Source: Porodaedalea pini (lineage: Eukaryota; Basidiomycota; Agaricomycetes; Hymenochaetales; Hymenochaetaceae). Taken from it: a stretch of DNA of 64,000 nucleotides. The position numbers and the translations under genes were made by a program. Below the pieces are notes generated by a model. The model made no database searches. It saw nothing but the letters and a program-made list of their open reading frames with translations, and had not been told where the DNA came from. Numbering within the stretch: position 1 is the stretch's first letter; each line of letters begins with the position of its first letter. Below are positions 32,552-43,640 of this stretch, one piece after another. The DNA lies in the NCBI GenBank assembly GCA_002794775.1, contig NBAY01000001.1:2604001-2668000 (forward strand). The letters run 5' to 3'.

Positions 32552-33980
32552 TCAGCAAGTCACAGCTCCATCTAACCATGTCTTCAGCCCCGCAACCAGC
32601 CGGCTCGCAGTGCGCTCCAGCGACTCCTCGCGCGCACGCGCGATGTCAACGATTGTGCGCGGACCCGCAATACCTACACTTCCTCCGGGACCCGGGGCGG
32701 TGTAGATGAGGCCGACGCGCCGCGGCGAGAAGGCGATGCGGAGCGAGCTGTTCGGTATTTTCTTCCGCATCTGAGTTGGTGTACTTCGCCGGCTGTGCTC
32801 GCCAGATGCGCGGGGCGGGTGGGGCGTATAGGTGTAGATTTTTGCCTGCGAGGCGGAAGGAGAGGGACATGGGATGGATGACGGTGACAATGGATTGGTG
32901 AGGGTGAGGGTTGACGTTGAGCGTGCGAGTTTGGCTTTGAGGCTCAGACCTGGACCTCTGTTAGCAGAGGAAGAAGACTGTCCTGCTGACGCATTGTTGA
33001 GTTCTCCCTCGTCGTCTGCAGCCTCAGCCTCAGAAAGCATCTCAGAATCAGTGAGCGCGACGAGCCCTGCGCCAGCGCCGTACGAACGCACAAGGTCGGC
33101 AAGGCGCGCGCGCGGCTGCATGAAGTCGAATAGGTCGCGCAGGGTATCTGTGCGCGCGGTGTGCAAGCTCGAATCGTCCGCGAAGACGTCCTCGTGCAGC
33201 TGGTGGAGGATGTATAGGTCCAGAACCTACAAGGAAGAGAAAGAAAAGGGGGAGAATTGGTATTTAGCATGCCTGTGCAAGGCAGGGGGGCGAAGAGCAC
33301 GAATACATGAAAGAAAGGACTCTTACCTCAGATTCACATTGCACGGAGCTAACGACAGAAGTCAGGGATCGGGATCCGCCATCAGAACTTGACCGTGTAC
33401 TTGAGGGATCGCTAGAGTGATGCGAGGAGAGCGACGTGTGCGGGAACGGATCAGAGGAGTACGGCGGACGGACGCGTTGCACGTAGTGCGGAAGGAACGT
33501 CGAGCGCAAAACGTGCATCGCAGCTTCATTCCATCACGAGAAAAACAACCATCAAATAATTCATATCAATAATCTAGAATCGAGCACATTCAAAAAAGTA
33601 GTGAACGAGTGCTCACCGAGATAAAAACCGCGGTTCACAGCACGCAGACAGAATGCCATCCAATACAGCGTGCGCGTCGTACGCACCGCCATCTCCTCCG
33701 CGCTCTCGCGGACGCGTGTTCCGCTTACGCGGTCCAGCCGGTACTCGCCTGCGCGCGGAAGCGTAGAGTAGACGATAAGGAGGAGAATGTGCGAGGGGAG
33801 GGTGGGTGCTGTCCGGGGAGAGGAATGCGAGCTCGAGCTCGAGTGCGGGAGGTGTACTGAAGAAGGGGTGCGGGAGAGCGAAGAGGAGGACTTGGGCACG
33901 GCGAGGTCATGTCCATGCTCGATGGCAAAGTAGGGCGGGGGTGGGACGAGCCCGAGGTCTTTCTCGCTCAGGACGACCAT
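32552..33980 (-). CDS. P-family protein, intact; F-box-like N-terminal region, function unknown
   Basis: Three exons, 33980-33617, 33523-33327 and 33226-32552, give 411 residues. I do not recognise a named family. The N-terminal half has a Pro/Ser-rich start and then an F-box-like pattern at about residues 65-120 (LPSHILLLIVYSTLP, then YWMAFCLRAVNRGFYL), continuing into AMHVLRSTFLPHYVQRVRPP. The second half has VLDLYILHQLHEDVFADDSS, LRDLFDFMQPRARLADLVRS and a C-terminal segment (RIAFSPRRVGLIYTAPG, then RTIVDIAREES-like helix). It is the intact relative of the three decayed copies at 19030, 24060 and 27850 and lies tail-to-tail with the F-box relic at 31500. Being an SCF-type adaptor is only a suggestion from the pattern. 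Confidence 0.75.
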
Positions 33981-34586
33981 TGCTAGGGCCGAGTGCTTCA
34001 GCGCTTCAGTGTCGGATTTTGCTCAACAACAGAACGAAAGAACAAGGACCAGATAAACCAGCAGACGACGAGCTTTAGCACCGTGTGGCGAGAACTTGAA
34101 CGGCAGAGCTCAATCAGCACCCGTGCAAGACAAGTTGAGCAATCGTAATGGATGCGGTTGCGGTTGTGGTACGAGGTAGAGCGCATGCATGTACACAGCC
34201 TTGATATTATGATTAGTCGGTCAATGCGCAGTGATGGCCCACGGTCCGCAGCGTCTCGCACACACATCTGCTAACCGCATCGTGCGGCGCGATCAGTCCC
34301 ACGTTATAAACAGCGACGAGCGCAGCGCGGACGATTGGTGAGAGCGGAAGTCCGTTTGTATTATTTGAAGGGGAAGGTGTTATAATTGTACATGTTACTT
34401 ATTCCGAGTACAACAAGGAAGAGTCTTACAGAAGAAAATCACAGCATGACAGATACATGAAACCAAAGCACGTACAACAGAGCTACAAACTACGGCTAAA
34501 AGTAAGAATAAAAAGTAGATAGGTGAAAGGTTCAAGCAGTCGAGAGTCGGTTCTGAAATCAGCAAACAAGCTAAAGTTCGTTATGC
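33981..34586. other. Intergenic, no gene seen
   Basis: Holds the upstream region of the P gene at 32552-33980 and the 3' flank of its paralogue. No frame with splice or family support. Confidence 0.5.
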
Positions 34587-35676
34587 TCACCCAGAGTTAT
34601 TCTCCGCAGCCCAGCTCTCGAGCCCACGCACAAGCCGCCTCGCCGCGACCTCGAGTTTCTCGTCCTTCTCGCGAGGTACTTCAACGACCGTGCGCCGCCC
34701 TGATTTCGACGTGAGCACCAGTCCCGCGCTGCGTGGTCCGAAGGAGCACGACAGACTGCTGAACGGGACGCGCCGCGTGACACGGCCTCGCGGTCGATGG
34801 GACACGTGCGGGAAGGATGGAGAGGATGGAGAGGATGTAGTCGACGACGAAGAAGGCGCGGAGGCGACGACAGCGTTCCCAGCGCCCGTACTGACGGAGA
34901 TGACGCCCGCCGCAGTACCGTACGTGCGCACGAGGTCCTCCAACCGTGCACGGGGTTGCAACACGGAGAACAGGTCTTGAAATGCCTCTTCTCTCTGTGC
35001 AGAATAAAATCAATACATAAGAGCGTCAGAGAGCGGGCTGATGGAAACGACGTCATAAGGAGGTAGGTATAGCTGAAAACACACCTCGAGATGCAGTTCT
35101 GATTCGTCGGCCCATACGTCCTCACGCACTTTGGCTGCTAGGAAAAGGTCCAGCACCTGCGTCTCACGTTGTACAGAGTTGACGGGTGACGCCATAGTCG
35201 AACTAGAAGAGGCCAAGAAAATCATGGATCCAGATCCCGGAGTAGAGAGCGGGAAAGGATCAGAGGTGTGAGGTGGTTTTATCATCGACGTGTACGCCGG
35301 AAGATACGTCGAGCGTAGGACGTGCATGCAAGCTGCGCATAATCACGAGCATTACGACAGATAAGACAATTGTAACGATGGCGAGAGACAGCAAGCACGC
35401 GCCTATATACAGCGACCGATTCACCAGCCTCAGACACACGGTCATCCAGTACAGCACCTTGCGCGTATATTCGACACCCGCACGACCTTTGCGTGGACTC
35501 AGCGTCTGGTGTACGATATACAGCAGGACATGCGGCGGGAGCGCCTCGAACGTCGCAGGCGGACGTGCCGCTGCAGCCAGTTCGGAGCCGGGGAACGGCG
35601 GCGCCGCTGGACGCTCGGAGGACGAGTAGGGCGGCGGTGCGGGCAGCATCTGCTTCTCGTCCAGGATGACAACCAT
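34587..35676 (-). CDS. P-family paralogue, function unknown
   Basis: Three exons, 35676-35403, 35332-35085 and 34994-34587, give 309 residues. It shares with the neighbour at 32552 the start (MVVILDEKQMLPAPPPYSS), the F-box-like stretch (LPPHVLLYIVHQTLS, YWMTVCLRLVNRSLYI), CMHVLRSTYLPAYTSM, VLDLFLAAKVREDVWADESE and LQPRARLEDLVRTYG. Intron 1 at the conserved position would start with GC (G|GCGCGT) instead of GT. Without splicing there, exon 1 reads on into a hydrophobic stretch (LLSLAIVTIVLSVVML) and stops before exon 2. A damaged donor, and so loss of function, is the alternative. No other lesion was seen. Confidence 0.68.
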
Positions 35677-36029
35677 GGCGGACAGTAGTCAGAGGTACTT
35701 TATAGGAAGGATGGGAAAAGGCGCAGCAGCGATGGGTGTGGGTGAGAGCGCACAGCTCGAATCCGCTCAGACACATGATGATGCACATCCGTGTCATTCA
35801 GTCCTTGACGATCACATAAATTCAGTACAAAAAGGGCCTTTTTTTTGGTAAGAGATATTTGAACTCAATATAAACTAAGAAACGTTATTACGAAAGGACT
35901 ATTGGATGGAAACAGGTGTTGCTTTGTAGAGGCAACAGTAAACGGGACATCTGCTCCTCCCACGCGCTTTAATATTGCACAGTATTGACTCCCTCGCGCG
36001 ATTTGCTCTTCATGTAAAAACTTAAGGTC

Positions 36030-37028
36030 AAAACTCGGAATCGTATCGCCTAGAACAAGATAAGCCGAGGCTAAACATATAAGGATCAAAACACACTCAC
36101 TCCAGTGGATACAACTGTTTCCCCTCTGGCATCGCCTTCCGCACGACCTCCATGTCGACCTTTTCGCAATCACGAATCTCCAAAATCTCGAATTCGGGTG
36201 CCCTGAAAATGTCTCCAACATCCAGGATGAGAGACGTTTCGATTTTTTTGCAGTCCCGAAAACACAATGTTCGCAGACCAGGACGACGAACGTTCCAGAC
36301 AGCAGGATCGGGCGCACCGACTCTCTATCAGTGCGGATTGAGAGGTGACGAACTGTTGGAAGCCTCTCAAAGAGATCATCTGGAACCTCGGTTCCCCATC
36401 TTTTCGGAGGATAATCGTCATCGTAACTACAGCAGGAGACGTCGTCTTCGTCATCATCGCGCCATTGATATGTCATGGTGAGATCAAGCGTCTCTAGAGA
36501 AGGCCAGTGGGTATTACCAACCGGAAAAATCGCGTCAATCCGACTATCCAGTTGAGACGCCAAATTCACAGTCACATCCACAGTCAGCTCAGATAGGTTG
36601 GGCGTGCAGAGAGACGCAAAGAAGTTGGTCTCAGATACAGCCACGTTTCCCCCGGATCTCATTCTGAATCGTAGTATCTCAACATTTGGCAGTACCACTT
36701 CTGTCCCTGCATCAACCGCGGTTTCCAGGCGCGCCCAGTCGAAGTCGAATGATAGCTCAGTCAGAGAGGGCACTGACCTCAGGAATGCTGTAATCCGTCT
36801 CCAACTGTATGAATCAAGGTCGCTGAAGTGTAGACGCAAACAAGTTAATGTTGCCGGCTGAACGATGGGGACTATGTTATATGAGTTGATCGTTTGAAGA
36901 AACGGCATCTCCCAACTGCTGTATAAGTGTCGGGTGCGAATGCGGTGATTGTGTGTGCGCCAGAAATCCTCCGATTCCTCACTCCAAAATCCATAAAACA
37001 CGTGGTCATACAGGAATCGACCTTCACT
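36030..37028 (-). pseudogene. F-box/LRR gene interrupted by the Tnp2/CACTA element: 3' half
   Basis: LRR half of a minus-strand F-box/LRR gene: YSSWEMPFLQTINSYNIVPI, VPSLTELSFDFDWA, LPNVEILRFRM, WPSLETLDLTM, RLPTVRHLSIRTD. After SIRTD the frame changes (VRRPGLRTLCFRDCKK is read in another frame) and changes back before the last intron, so the LRR end is damaged. Its 5' end is the 3-bp target duplication at 37026-37028. The preceding half lies at 43638-44380. Joining the halves across one ACT copy gives YLEGS-EGRFLYDHV in one frame. Confidence 0.88.
37026..37028. repeat. Left target-site duplication (ACT) of Tnp2/CACTA element
   Basis: ACT precedes the left terminus and is repeated at 43638-43640. 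Three-base duplications are typical of the CACTA/EnSpm superfamily. Confidence 0.85.
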
Positions 37029-37051
37029 CACCGCGTGTTGAGCGTATCTAC
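37029..37051 (+). repeat. Left terminal inverted repeat of Tnp2/CACTA element
   Basis: CACCGCGTGTTGAGCGTATC plus TAC; 21 of 23 bases match the reverse complement of the right end. Confidence 0.9.
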
Positions 37052-37505
37052 AGAGGGGCCCCTTAGGTGTTAATAGACATTCTAATGTAACCTAGCACAC
37101 CCTGTAGTAGGTAACCTGTGTAAGAACGTCGGTAGGTATTCAAATGCACACTTATGTTACCTGTCCGACCCCCAACTCAGACTACCTTACATTAATTGTG
37201 TGTAGATGGGCTCAGAGAACTTGACATAATCTATAAGACACCTTAAGTATACCAGCTGAAAGCACCTATTTTACGTTCAGTAAGGCCGTCTGAGTTCATC
37301 TGCCAAATGATGACTTTAATTATAAAGAATTACTATATTTGTATGGTAAAATAAATAAATATAAATAACACGTCAATTAATGACAGTTCAGTGTGCTCGC
37401 GTCGAGACGCATCAAAAACGAAAAGTAGAAAAGAAAGAAATAATAATAATATACCCTTGTCCCCCCTGCCCACATCGCACAGCAAGAGAGACAAAAAAAA
37501 AGGCC

Positions 37506-39076
37506 ATGCAGCCCCCCAGAGACGAGCCGCTCGCCATTGACCCTCACCTGATCCATGCCGGCCGCACGCCGTCCACCCCCTCTCAGGCCTTCCACGCGGT
37601 ATCAGTACCAGTCGGCATGCATACCACATGGCCGTCTGGCCACAGGATGTCGTCCCCACCTCCCCACAGCTCCTCTGAATGGGGCTCGGGCTCCTCAGAC
37701 ACCCTCAAGGCCATTCTGATGCACATCGAGGCACTCACCAAGGACCAGGACGAGAAGGTTGTGTACCTCCAGAAGAAAGTCGAGAGCCAGGATGCGCTGC
37801 TCAAGCGACTTGCTGCCGATGGAGGGTGGGATGCAGATGGTGAGGACAAGGACGAGGTGCAACAGCAACAGCAACAGATGAAGAAGAAGAGAAGGAAAGT
37901 GTCAGACACGAGGAAATTGACAAAGGTAAACATGACACAGCTCACTGAAAAAGTGAAGAAAGTTCACAAGGATCTCTTGGTATGTCTTGTTCAGAGTCGC
38001 TTTTAAGATATATAATCTGACTTGTCAAAAATGAGTCTTTCCTTAATATTTCACTGAAGGACCTTTCCAGCACTCCAGACAACTCACCGTGTCTGCCCGA
38101 AAACCTGTTACCTGGTGAGCAGGAGCTTCCTAGTGGCCGAAATGTCCTAATCCCTGATTTCACAAAGGAGGTTACTGATAAGAACAACAAGTGGCTAATC
38201 AGCCAAGCCGCTTACCTTGTACATAGGAAACAATCAGTCAGTTTTTATTTTATTTTATTATATGCGCTGCTAATCTTACCTTTCAGAATGATACCTCGTG
38301 CCATCTACACCATAAGGATGTCGAATTCACGGAGAAGGACGTAGAAATCCTGGCAAAGGTGGCCTTTCGCAACTGGAAGTCATCCTACATTCATGAGACC
38401 AACACGGCGGCAAAGAAGAAGGCGGCTCTTCATGCAAAAAAGGCTGCTCGTACTCAGTGAAAGTGGCAGGTGAGCCCATGCTCGTCTTCGCTGTCTGTTC
38501 ACATCTAATTCTTCATCAGAAAAAATTGGATTGCCTTGAAATGAAAGAAGAGTACCTTGTTACCTACAGAGGCGATCCATCAAATCTGCTACTCACCGAT
38601 TGGATGTCCGAGTACGTGAGCGACCTGGAAGAAGGCGACAACCATCAGAAGAACATACACCATGTGAAGATAAAAGCTGCTGTGGGACTTATGCTTCAGC
38701 ACCAAGATGACAATGAGGAGGTCATATGGGAAAGAGTCCGGCCAGCTTTCAGGTCCAACAAGGTGCGTATTGAGTAAAGTAGGAAAGCAGTTCTTCGGCA
38801 CTCACCATTCATTTCTAGATCAATACGGTCTATCGGCGGCTCGATGAACTGCAAAAGGCCAACATGCGGGATTCTGGAAAAAAAAATGCATCCAATAGAC
38901 GCGTTGACCTTGGCTGCGTCAACAACAGGTTCCCGGCCATCTTGCCCTACCCGTTTATGGTGGACGCAGCCTGGCATAAGGCTCACGTCGAAGGAAAGGC
39001 CCTCGATGAGCCGTTCCAGACGAAGCGCGAGGATCCAATGGGCTTTGGGTCGAAAGAACAAGACGTCGCCGACTGA
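37506..39076 (+). pseudogene. Transposon-borne accessory gene with in-frame stop
   Basis: Hydrophilic protein with a Pro/Ser-rich start (MQPPRDEPLAIDPHL), a coiled-coil stretch (ALTKDQDEKVVYLQKKVESQ), a Gln run and a basic patch (MKKKRRKV), then exons with WLISQAAYLVHRKQS, YRGDPSNLLLTDWMSEYVSD and a C-terminal exon ending GFGSKEQDVAD. Introns are seen at about 37980-38060, 38231-38286, 38470-38519 and 38763-38818. A TGA at 38458-38460 (ARTQ, stop, KWQ) interrupts the frame where the flanking residues read on in the same phase, so this copy is probably broken by a nonsense change. Function unknown. Such a gene next to a Tnp2 transposase suggests an accessory DNA-binding partner, as CACTA elements often carry a second protein. 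Confidence 0.6.
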
Positions 39077-39199
39077 GGGAAAATTGAGAATGCGTCAAGG
39101 CAAGACAGACTAATGGTGGTGACAAAGGAGCTTGTAGACATGCTGTGAACCTAAATAACTATGTTTTCCTGTCAATATAGCTCAATGTAACATAGTAAA

Positions 39200-42100
39200 G
39201 CCGATAATAAATGAAAGAAAGTTGAGCATACCCGAGAAAGTCCAATTGTAACCCACACAAGCTTTGACTTGGGTTCTTCTTCGTCGGTAAACCTAGCATC
39301 CCGCAGATCGATTGTAGCATGGGCCGCTTGGGATTTGATGAGGTTGGGCGTAATGAGTGGAGGCAGCCCTTCGTTGCCAGTGCGCAGATAAGTGTTGTAC
39401 TCCCAGAAGAAAACCTCGAGTTCAGGACTCGAGGAATAAGAATAGAATATCAGTAGTAATTTTTTCGGAGAAAATAAAACTTACTATGGATCCCATGTAG
39501 ATGTATCGACTCCCTCAAGACAGCGGAACCACTGGACGTGCACAAAAGTCATTGGCCGCTCAATGTGGAACTGGTGATGTGAGATCACAGAAACAGCCTG
39601 ACCCACAAATATCTGACCACCGAACTCCATCTGTATGATGGCATCCAGTGCTTTTGCTGCTGAAGTCGAAGGCATGATCCATCGGCTGTCCTTGATTAAA
39701 TAAGTGTGAAGCTTAGCTGAAGAAACCAAATGGTTGCTAGTAGAACTGCATCTCGATGCTTGAGCACAGACGTCAGCCTCAGGATGAGCATCGCCGTAAT
39801 AGTCGAGTAAAGTGGCCTGAACATCATCAGCTAAGTGCTTCATGATCGCCAGACCAAGGCAGGGAGTCTTGATGCCTAAGCCGCCTACAGAATAAAATGA
39901 AGTGAGTTAGATGCAGCATGATTGATAAACACGGAGTCTCAAGGGTTTGATTGAAGCTTGGGGGAGTTACTGTGGTTGCGGATGAGGAACTTACAGTCTC
40001 GTGTATGCTCCTCGACTTCTTGGACCATCGCGTTTATTGACGCAACGGTTCCTCTGATGTTGTTGTCCTCTCCCAGCATGAGAGCGGCAGTTTCACTAAG
40101 GCCATCTTCCTCTTTGTGAGGAAGTAAAGCAAGAGAACGTAACTGGAAGACATTGTTAGCGAGACATGTAGACAATTGCGCGGTTTTAAGCTATACTTAC
40201 AATTTGTCGAAGCAAGGCATTCCTACAAAAAGCGCGCAAGAATGATGTTTCGATCTCGCCTCCGTTGTGATTGTTTGTCGTGAAGCTCTTGAGTAATTTA
40301 TTGAGACATTTGCTCGTGAACGTCCAAAAGCTGTAGATGGGCCCAAAGTCAAGAATCTGTTCAAAAAGGTGAGTGACCCAATGATGATTGGGTTTCACGT
40401 CGAGAGTGTGCATCTGCACGTGTATAGTTAGTTATTAAAAATGAATAAAAGCCAACTTACCATAAGATATCCTTGTAGATACTCTTCTAACAGTTTTCTC
40501 GCCCGAGGAATGTCCGTGATCTTAATAGAACACCCAAGAATGATTTTCAGGGCGGTCGCGAGCTTCAAGAAATTGTCAGGATCATCTGGATGCATACAAA
40601 GCCGTGGTTTCTCAGTCGCTTCAGTAGCTGGATCATTATCGTTAGCTTCCCACTCATCAATTGCCTTATCAAATTCCACTTGTGCGAGCGGTTGCCATTC
40701 CCTCCAGATAAGAGGGATCTATTAGATGAATTTATTTGCGATTAGTAGAAATTAAAGTATGATTAATTGAGAATAATGTACAAAGGACTTACAATTATTG
40801 GACAGTACACCAGAACAAGCACCTTGTATTTGTCCGCAGAAAGCGAACCACCTGCAGGATATCCAACTTGATTAGGGAGACGACTGACCCAGCACGGCAT
40901 CTCAAACTTTCAACATATTAGTTCAGACTCGCTTTCATTAATTGTTACTTGACTTACCATTTGGAGATACAAATGGATTTGGTCCAGCTCGTGTGGCATT
41001 GTGGTCGTACGTTCGTGCAGCATTTTCCGTTTGATCCATGTATTAAGCCACTGGCATCTATATAGACCTAATAAAATGTTGTTATTTTGTATATTTTAAA
41101 GGAAAGAACGATGTACCAAGAAGGATATTGTGCATTGGATCGATCACAGACATTTTGACCATGTCGAAGTAAGGGAGTCTTGACATTGCGTAGTAACGCG
41201 CCCCATTTTGCTTGAACAGTCCTTCACGTTCATCTGGTTTGTTGCCAGGTTCGGCATCCTTGTATGCACGCGAATGCATGCGGTGTTCAGCGTCTGTGTG
41301 GGCCTCATATTCTATAGATAGAGAAGATAAAGAAATCAATAGAAAAATAGAAAAAGGGACATGCTTACTATCCACTGTCAGTCCATCTATCGAGCAGAGC
41401 TCGTCCTGAGGTATCTTACAGTGCATACAAAATCGCGTCGTGTGTGAGTGATCTGTGAAGCCACAGACCCGACATAAAGCGAGGTGATCACAGCAGTCAG
41501 CAACGCAGGCCACACGGACGAGCCGACCTAGTGAGTGTATGAGAAAATAATGAAATAGTAGTCCAAAACATATGTATCTAAAGCAGTCCTTCAATGAAGC
41601 TTACTGTTGGGATGCCAAGGCGTTTTTACTACTATCCCCTCTTCATAAAGCCGGTTCTTGTCATCGACATCTGCCTCAAGGACGAATTGGAGCTCGTTGC
41701 ACATTAACTCCTTTGGCCCCGGCGTTATCCCAGTCACGAGCAAGTTTCCTGGCTGGTATCTGGTAGTATAGAGTTATAATAAATGACAAAGATAATATTA
41801 AAGGACTCACCTGAGATGAACCGGAAGGTTTGCGATGCAGTGAGAGAGGACACCAGAGCTGTAGCTCGGTCTGTTCCTCCCTCGTTCACCACCGAATCTT
41901 TAAGTGTAAAAAATGAATATAATAACAGTAAAGAAAGGAGAACATACCTGTCAAAATGAAGTATTATCCCGAGCCGAATCTCATCTGGATCATCTGGAAA
42001 AAAAAAACGAGAACCATCGGCGGCTGGCAATGTATTCCATACCTGTCCGTCCCTTATATCCTTCATGATGCCCTCCTCACGCTCTTCTGAGCACATTTTG

Positions 42101-43041
42101 TCTAGCTCATCCTCGAAGCAGCAGACAAAAGCCGGGATTTGCATGCTGATTGGATAAAAGGGAAAATTCAGACGAGCACGGCTCGTCTGGTCTTCATTTG
42201 TATCGTTTGAGCCATCGAAATCATTTTGAAGGGTTTTCTTGGTCTTGAATAGAGGCTCATCACAGTGGGTGCAGCTCAGATCACAAGCAGAGTTGGCAGG
42301 GTAGATTTGACGACATGTAGGGCACATAGGAAGGATGAGAAACGGGTCTTTCAGTCCCAATTTGCTGAAAACTGTCCGTAAGGTAGCAGCTGGTTTGTCT
42401 GATTGCAGAAAGAAACCTAAGCATTGAAAGACGACTCAAAGAACAGCAAGGATTATGTTGCAGGCACAATGAGGGAGGTGGAAGTGCAGGTTGAGGTATG
42501 ATACAAGGAGTAGTATGACTTGCCAGAAAGGCTGAGTGTCACCAGAAGCGAAAGCATCGCATGCAGGAGGAGGAGGCTCGGGTACGTCAAAGTGAAAGGT
42601 ATAAGAGTCTTTGGGGGCGTCGCATACGTCTTTGTCTTGACCGACTTGAGGTTCTTCAGGAGCAGAATCACACGTGTCTGCTTCTTGTGGAGGTTGAGTT
42701 GTATGCACGTTCGGTGAATCTTGAGCTTCGTCAACATCCATGATATCGCCGTAATCGTCCCCGGCATTGAAAAAGAAATTTTCATATGAGAACTCGCCTT
42801 CGTCTTGCTGCGCCTCCTGCTGCGCCTCTCCGAATCCTAACCCGTCTCCCCTATCCTCCTCTAGCTCAGTCTCCCCACCTGGAGGCTCAAGATCATTTGG
42901 GCTCGCACGACTGGATGCAGTGTAAAGCTCCTGAGAATATGATCGTGCCGGCTCTTGAGCAAACGGCATCAGTGGCTCTTCAACTGAGATGGCAAAGCTC
43001 AGCTGGTCTTGCCCTCTGATGTTGATGGCATTCCCTCGCAC
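39200..43041 (-). CDS. Tnp2-type (CACTA/EnSpm) transposase, many exons
   Basis: Read on minus from about 43041. An acidic N-terminus (about 170 residues) is followed by a zinc-ribbon-like segment (MCPTCRQIYPAN, CTHCDEPLF) and FPFYPISMQIPAFVCCFED. Next come a cysteine cluster (CRVCGFTDHSHTTRFCMHCK) and the Tnp2 hallmark PYFDMVKMSVIDPMHNILLG at about 41090-41160. Further exons read TRAGPNPFVSPNG-like core, YPAGGSLSADKYKVLVLVY, CMHPDDPDNFLKLATALKI, FTTNNHNGGEIETSFLRAFC, and a C-terminal SPELEVFFWEYNTYLRTG ending near 39200. About a dozen short introns are needed. The junction at about 42440-42530 did not resolve in phase, so one frameshift is possible. Exact ends and exon borders are approximate. 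It would cut and paste elements sharing its terminal repeats. Confidence 0.75.
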
Positions 43042-43366
43042 ATGGTGGGACCGCCAGGTTGAGTACAGTACAAGCAGGCCTTGAGTCTGCCCAGACTTCT
43101 TGACACACGTTGTACACCCACAGAATACATCTTTTCAGCCGGACTGCAGAGAAAAGTCAGTACTAGTGTGAATATAAAAAGAATCTTCTTAATTACTTAC
43201 TTTGGGCATCCTCAGCGTATGCGATGCGATGATTGGGTTCAAGAAGCATTGCGTACGTGTCGCGTCACATCAGAGTAGCTCTCGGAGTCGGAGGCATGTG
43301 CAGCCACGACAGATCCTGTCAGATCTCAGACTCCACGTAGGTCATCTGACACTTGGCCTCAATAGA

Positions 43367-43545
43367 TAAGCTCAGGCTTCCTCATCTTATCTACTGATAT
43401 ACTATATCAGGCCGTCTATGCTCAGTTGTTCCCAGGTAAGCTCAGGCTTCCTCATCTTATCTACAGATATGCTCTATTAGGCCGGCTATGCTCAGCTGTT
43501 CCCAGGTAAGTTCAGAATTTCTATTCTTATCTATTTACGTCTAAT
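43367..43545. repeat. 70-bp tandem repeat, about 2.5 copies, right subterminal
   Basis: The unit starting TAAGCTCAGGCTTCCTCATC begins at 43367 and 43437, and a diverged partial unit begins at 43507. The spacing is exactly 70 bp. Each unit ends TTGTTCCCAGG or similar. Subterminal repeats serve as transposase-binding sites in CACTA elements; that role is inferred here. Confidence 0.85.
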
Positions 43546-43614
43546 TACAGATCCTCTGACCTAATGTGTCCATATATAGTACTAGGTACTCTTACATCAC
43601 CTGCTCACATGCCC

Positions 43615-43637
43615 GTAGACACACTCAACACGCGGTG
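43615..43637 (-). repeat. Right terminal inverted repeat of Tnp2/CACTA element
   Basis: Plus strand ends CTCAACACGCGGTG, the complement of the left terminus. Confidence 0.9.
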
Positions 43638-43640
43638 ACT
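43638..43640. repeat. Right target-site duplication (ACT)
   Basis: ACT immediately after the right terminus, equal to 37026-37028. Confidence 0.85.

Larger units (their letters stand above)
37029..43637 (-). mobile_element. Tnp2/CACTA (EnSpm-like) DNA transposon, complete, inserted in an F-box gene
   Basis: The 6,609-bp element has 23-bp terminal inverted repeats (37029-37051 and 43615-43637, two mismatches, both starting CACCGCGTGTTGAG) and a 3-bp target duplication. It carries two convergent genes: a Tnp2-type transposase on minus (about 39200-43041) and a coiled-coil/hydrophilic accessory gene on plus (37506-39076). A 70-bp tandem repeat lies in the right subterminal region. The termini begin CAC like CACTA elements but continue CG rather than TA. 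Insertion split an F-box/LRR gene whose reading frame is restored when the element and one target copy are removed in silico. Confidence 0.9.

Noticed and set aside
35865..37031. Stand-alone LRR gene of 388 residues
   Set aside because: Its start codon arises from the transposon junction; the sequence is the 3' half of the gene continued at 43638-44380, and it has internal frame changes.
43361..43545. CRISPR-like direct repeats
   Set aside because: Contiguous 70-bp tandem units without spacers in a eukaryotic transposon end.
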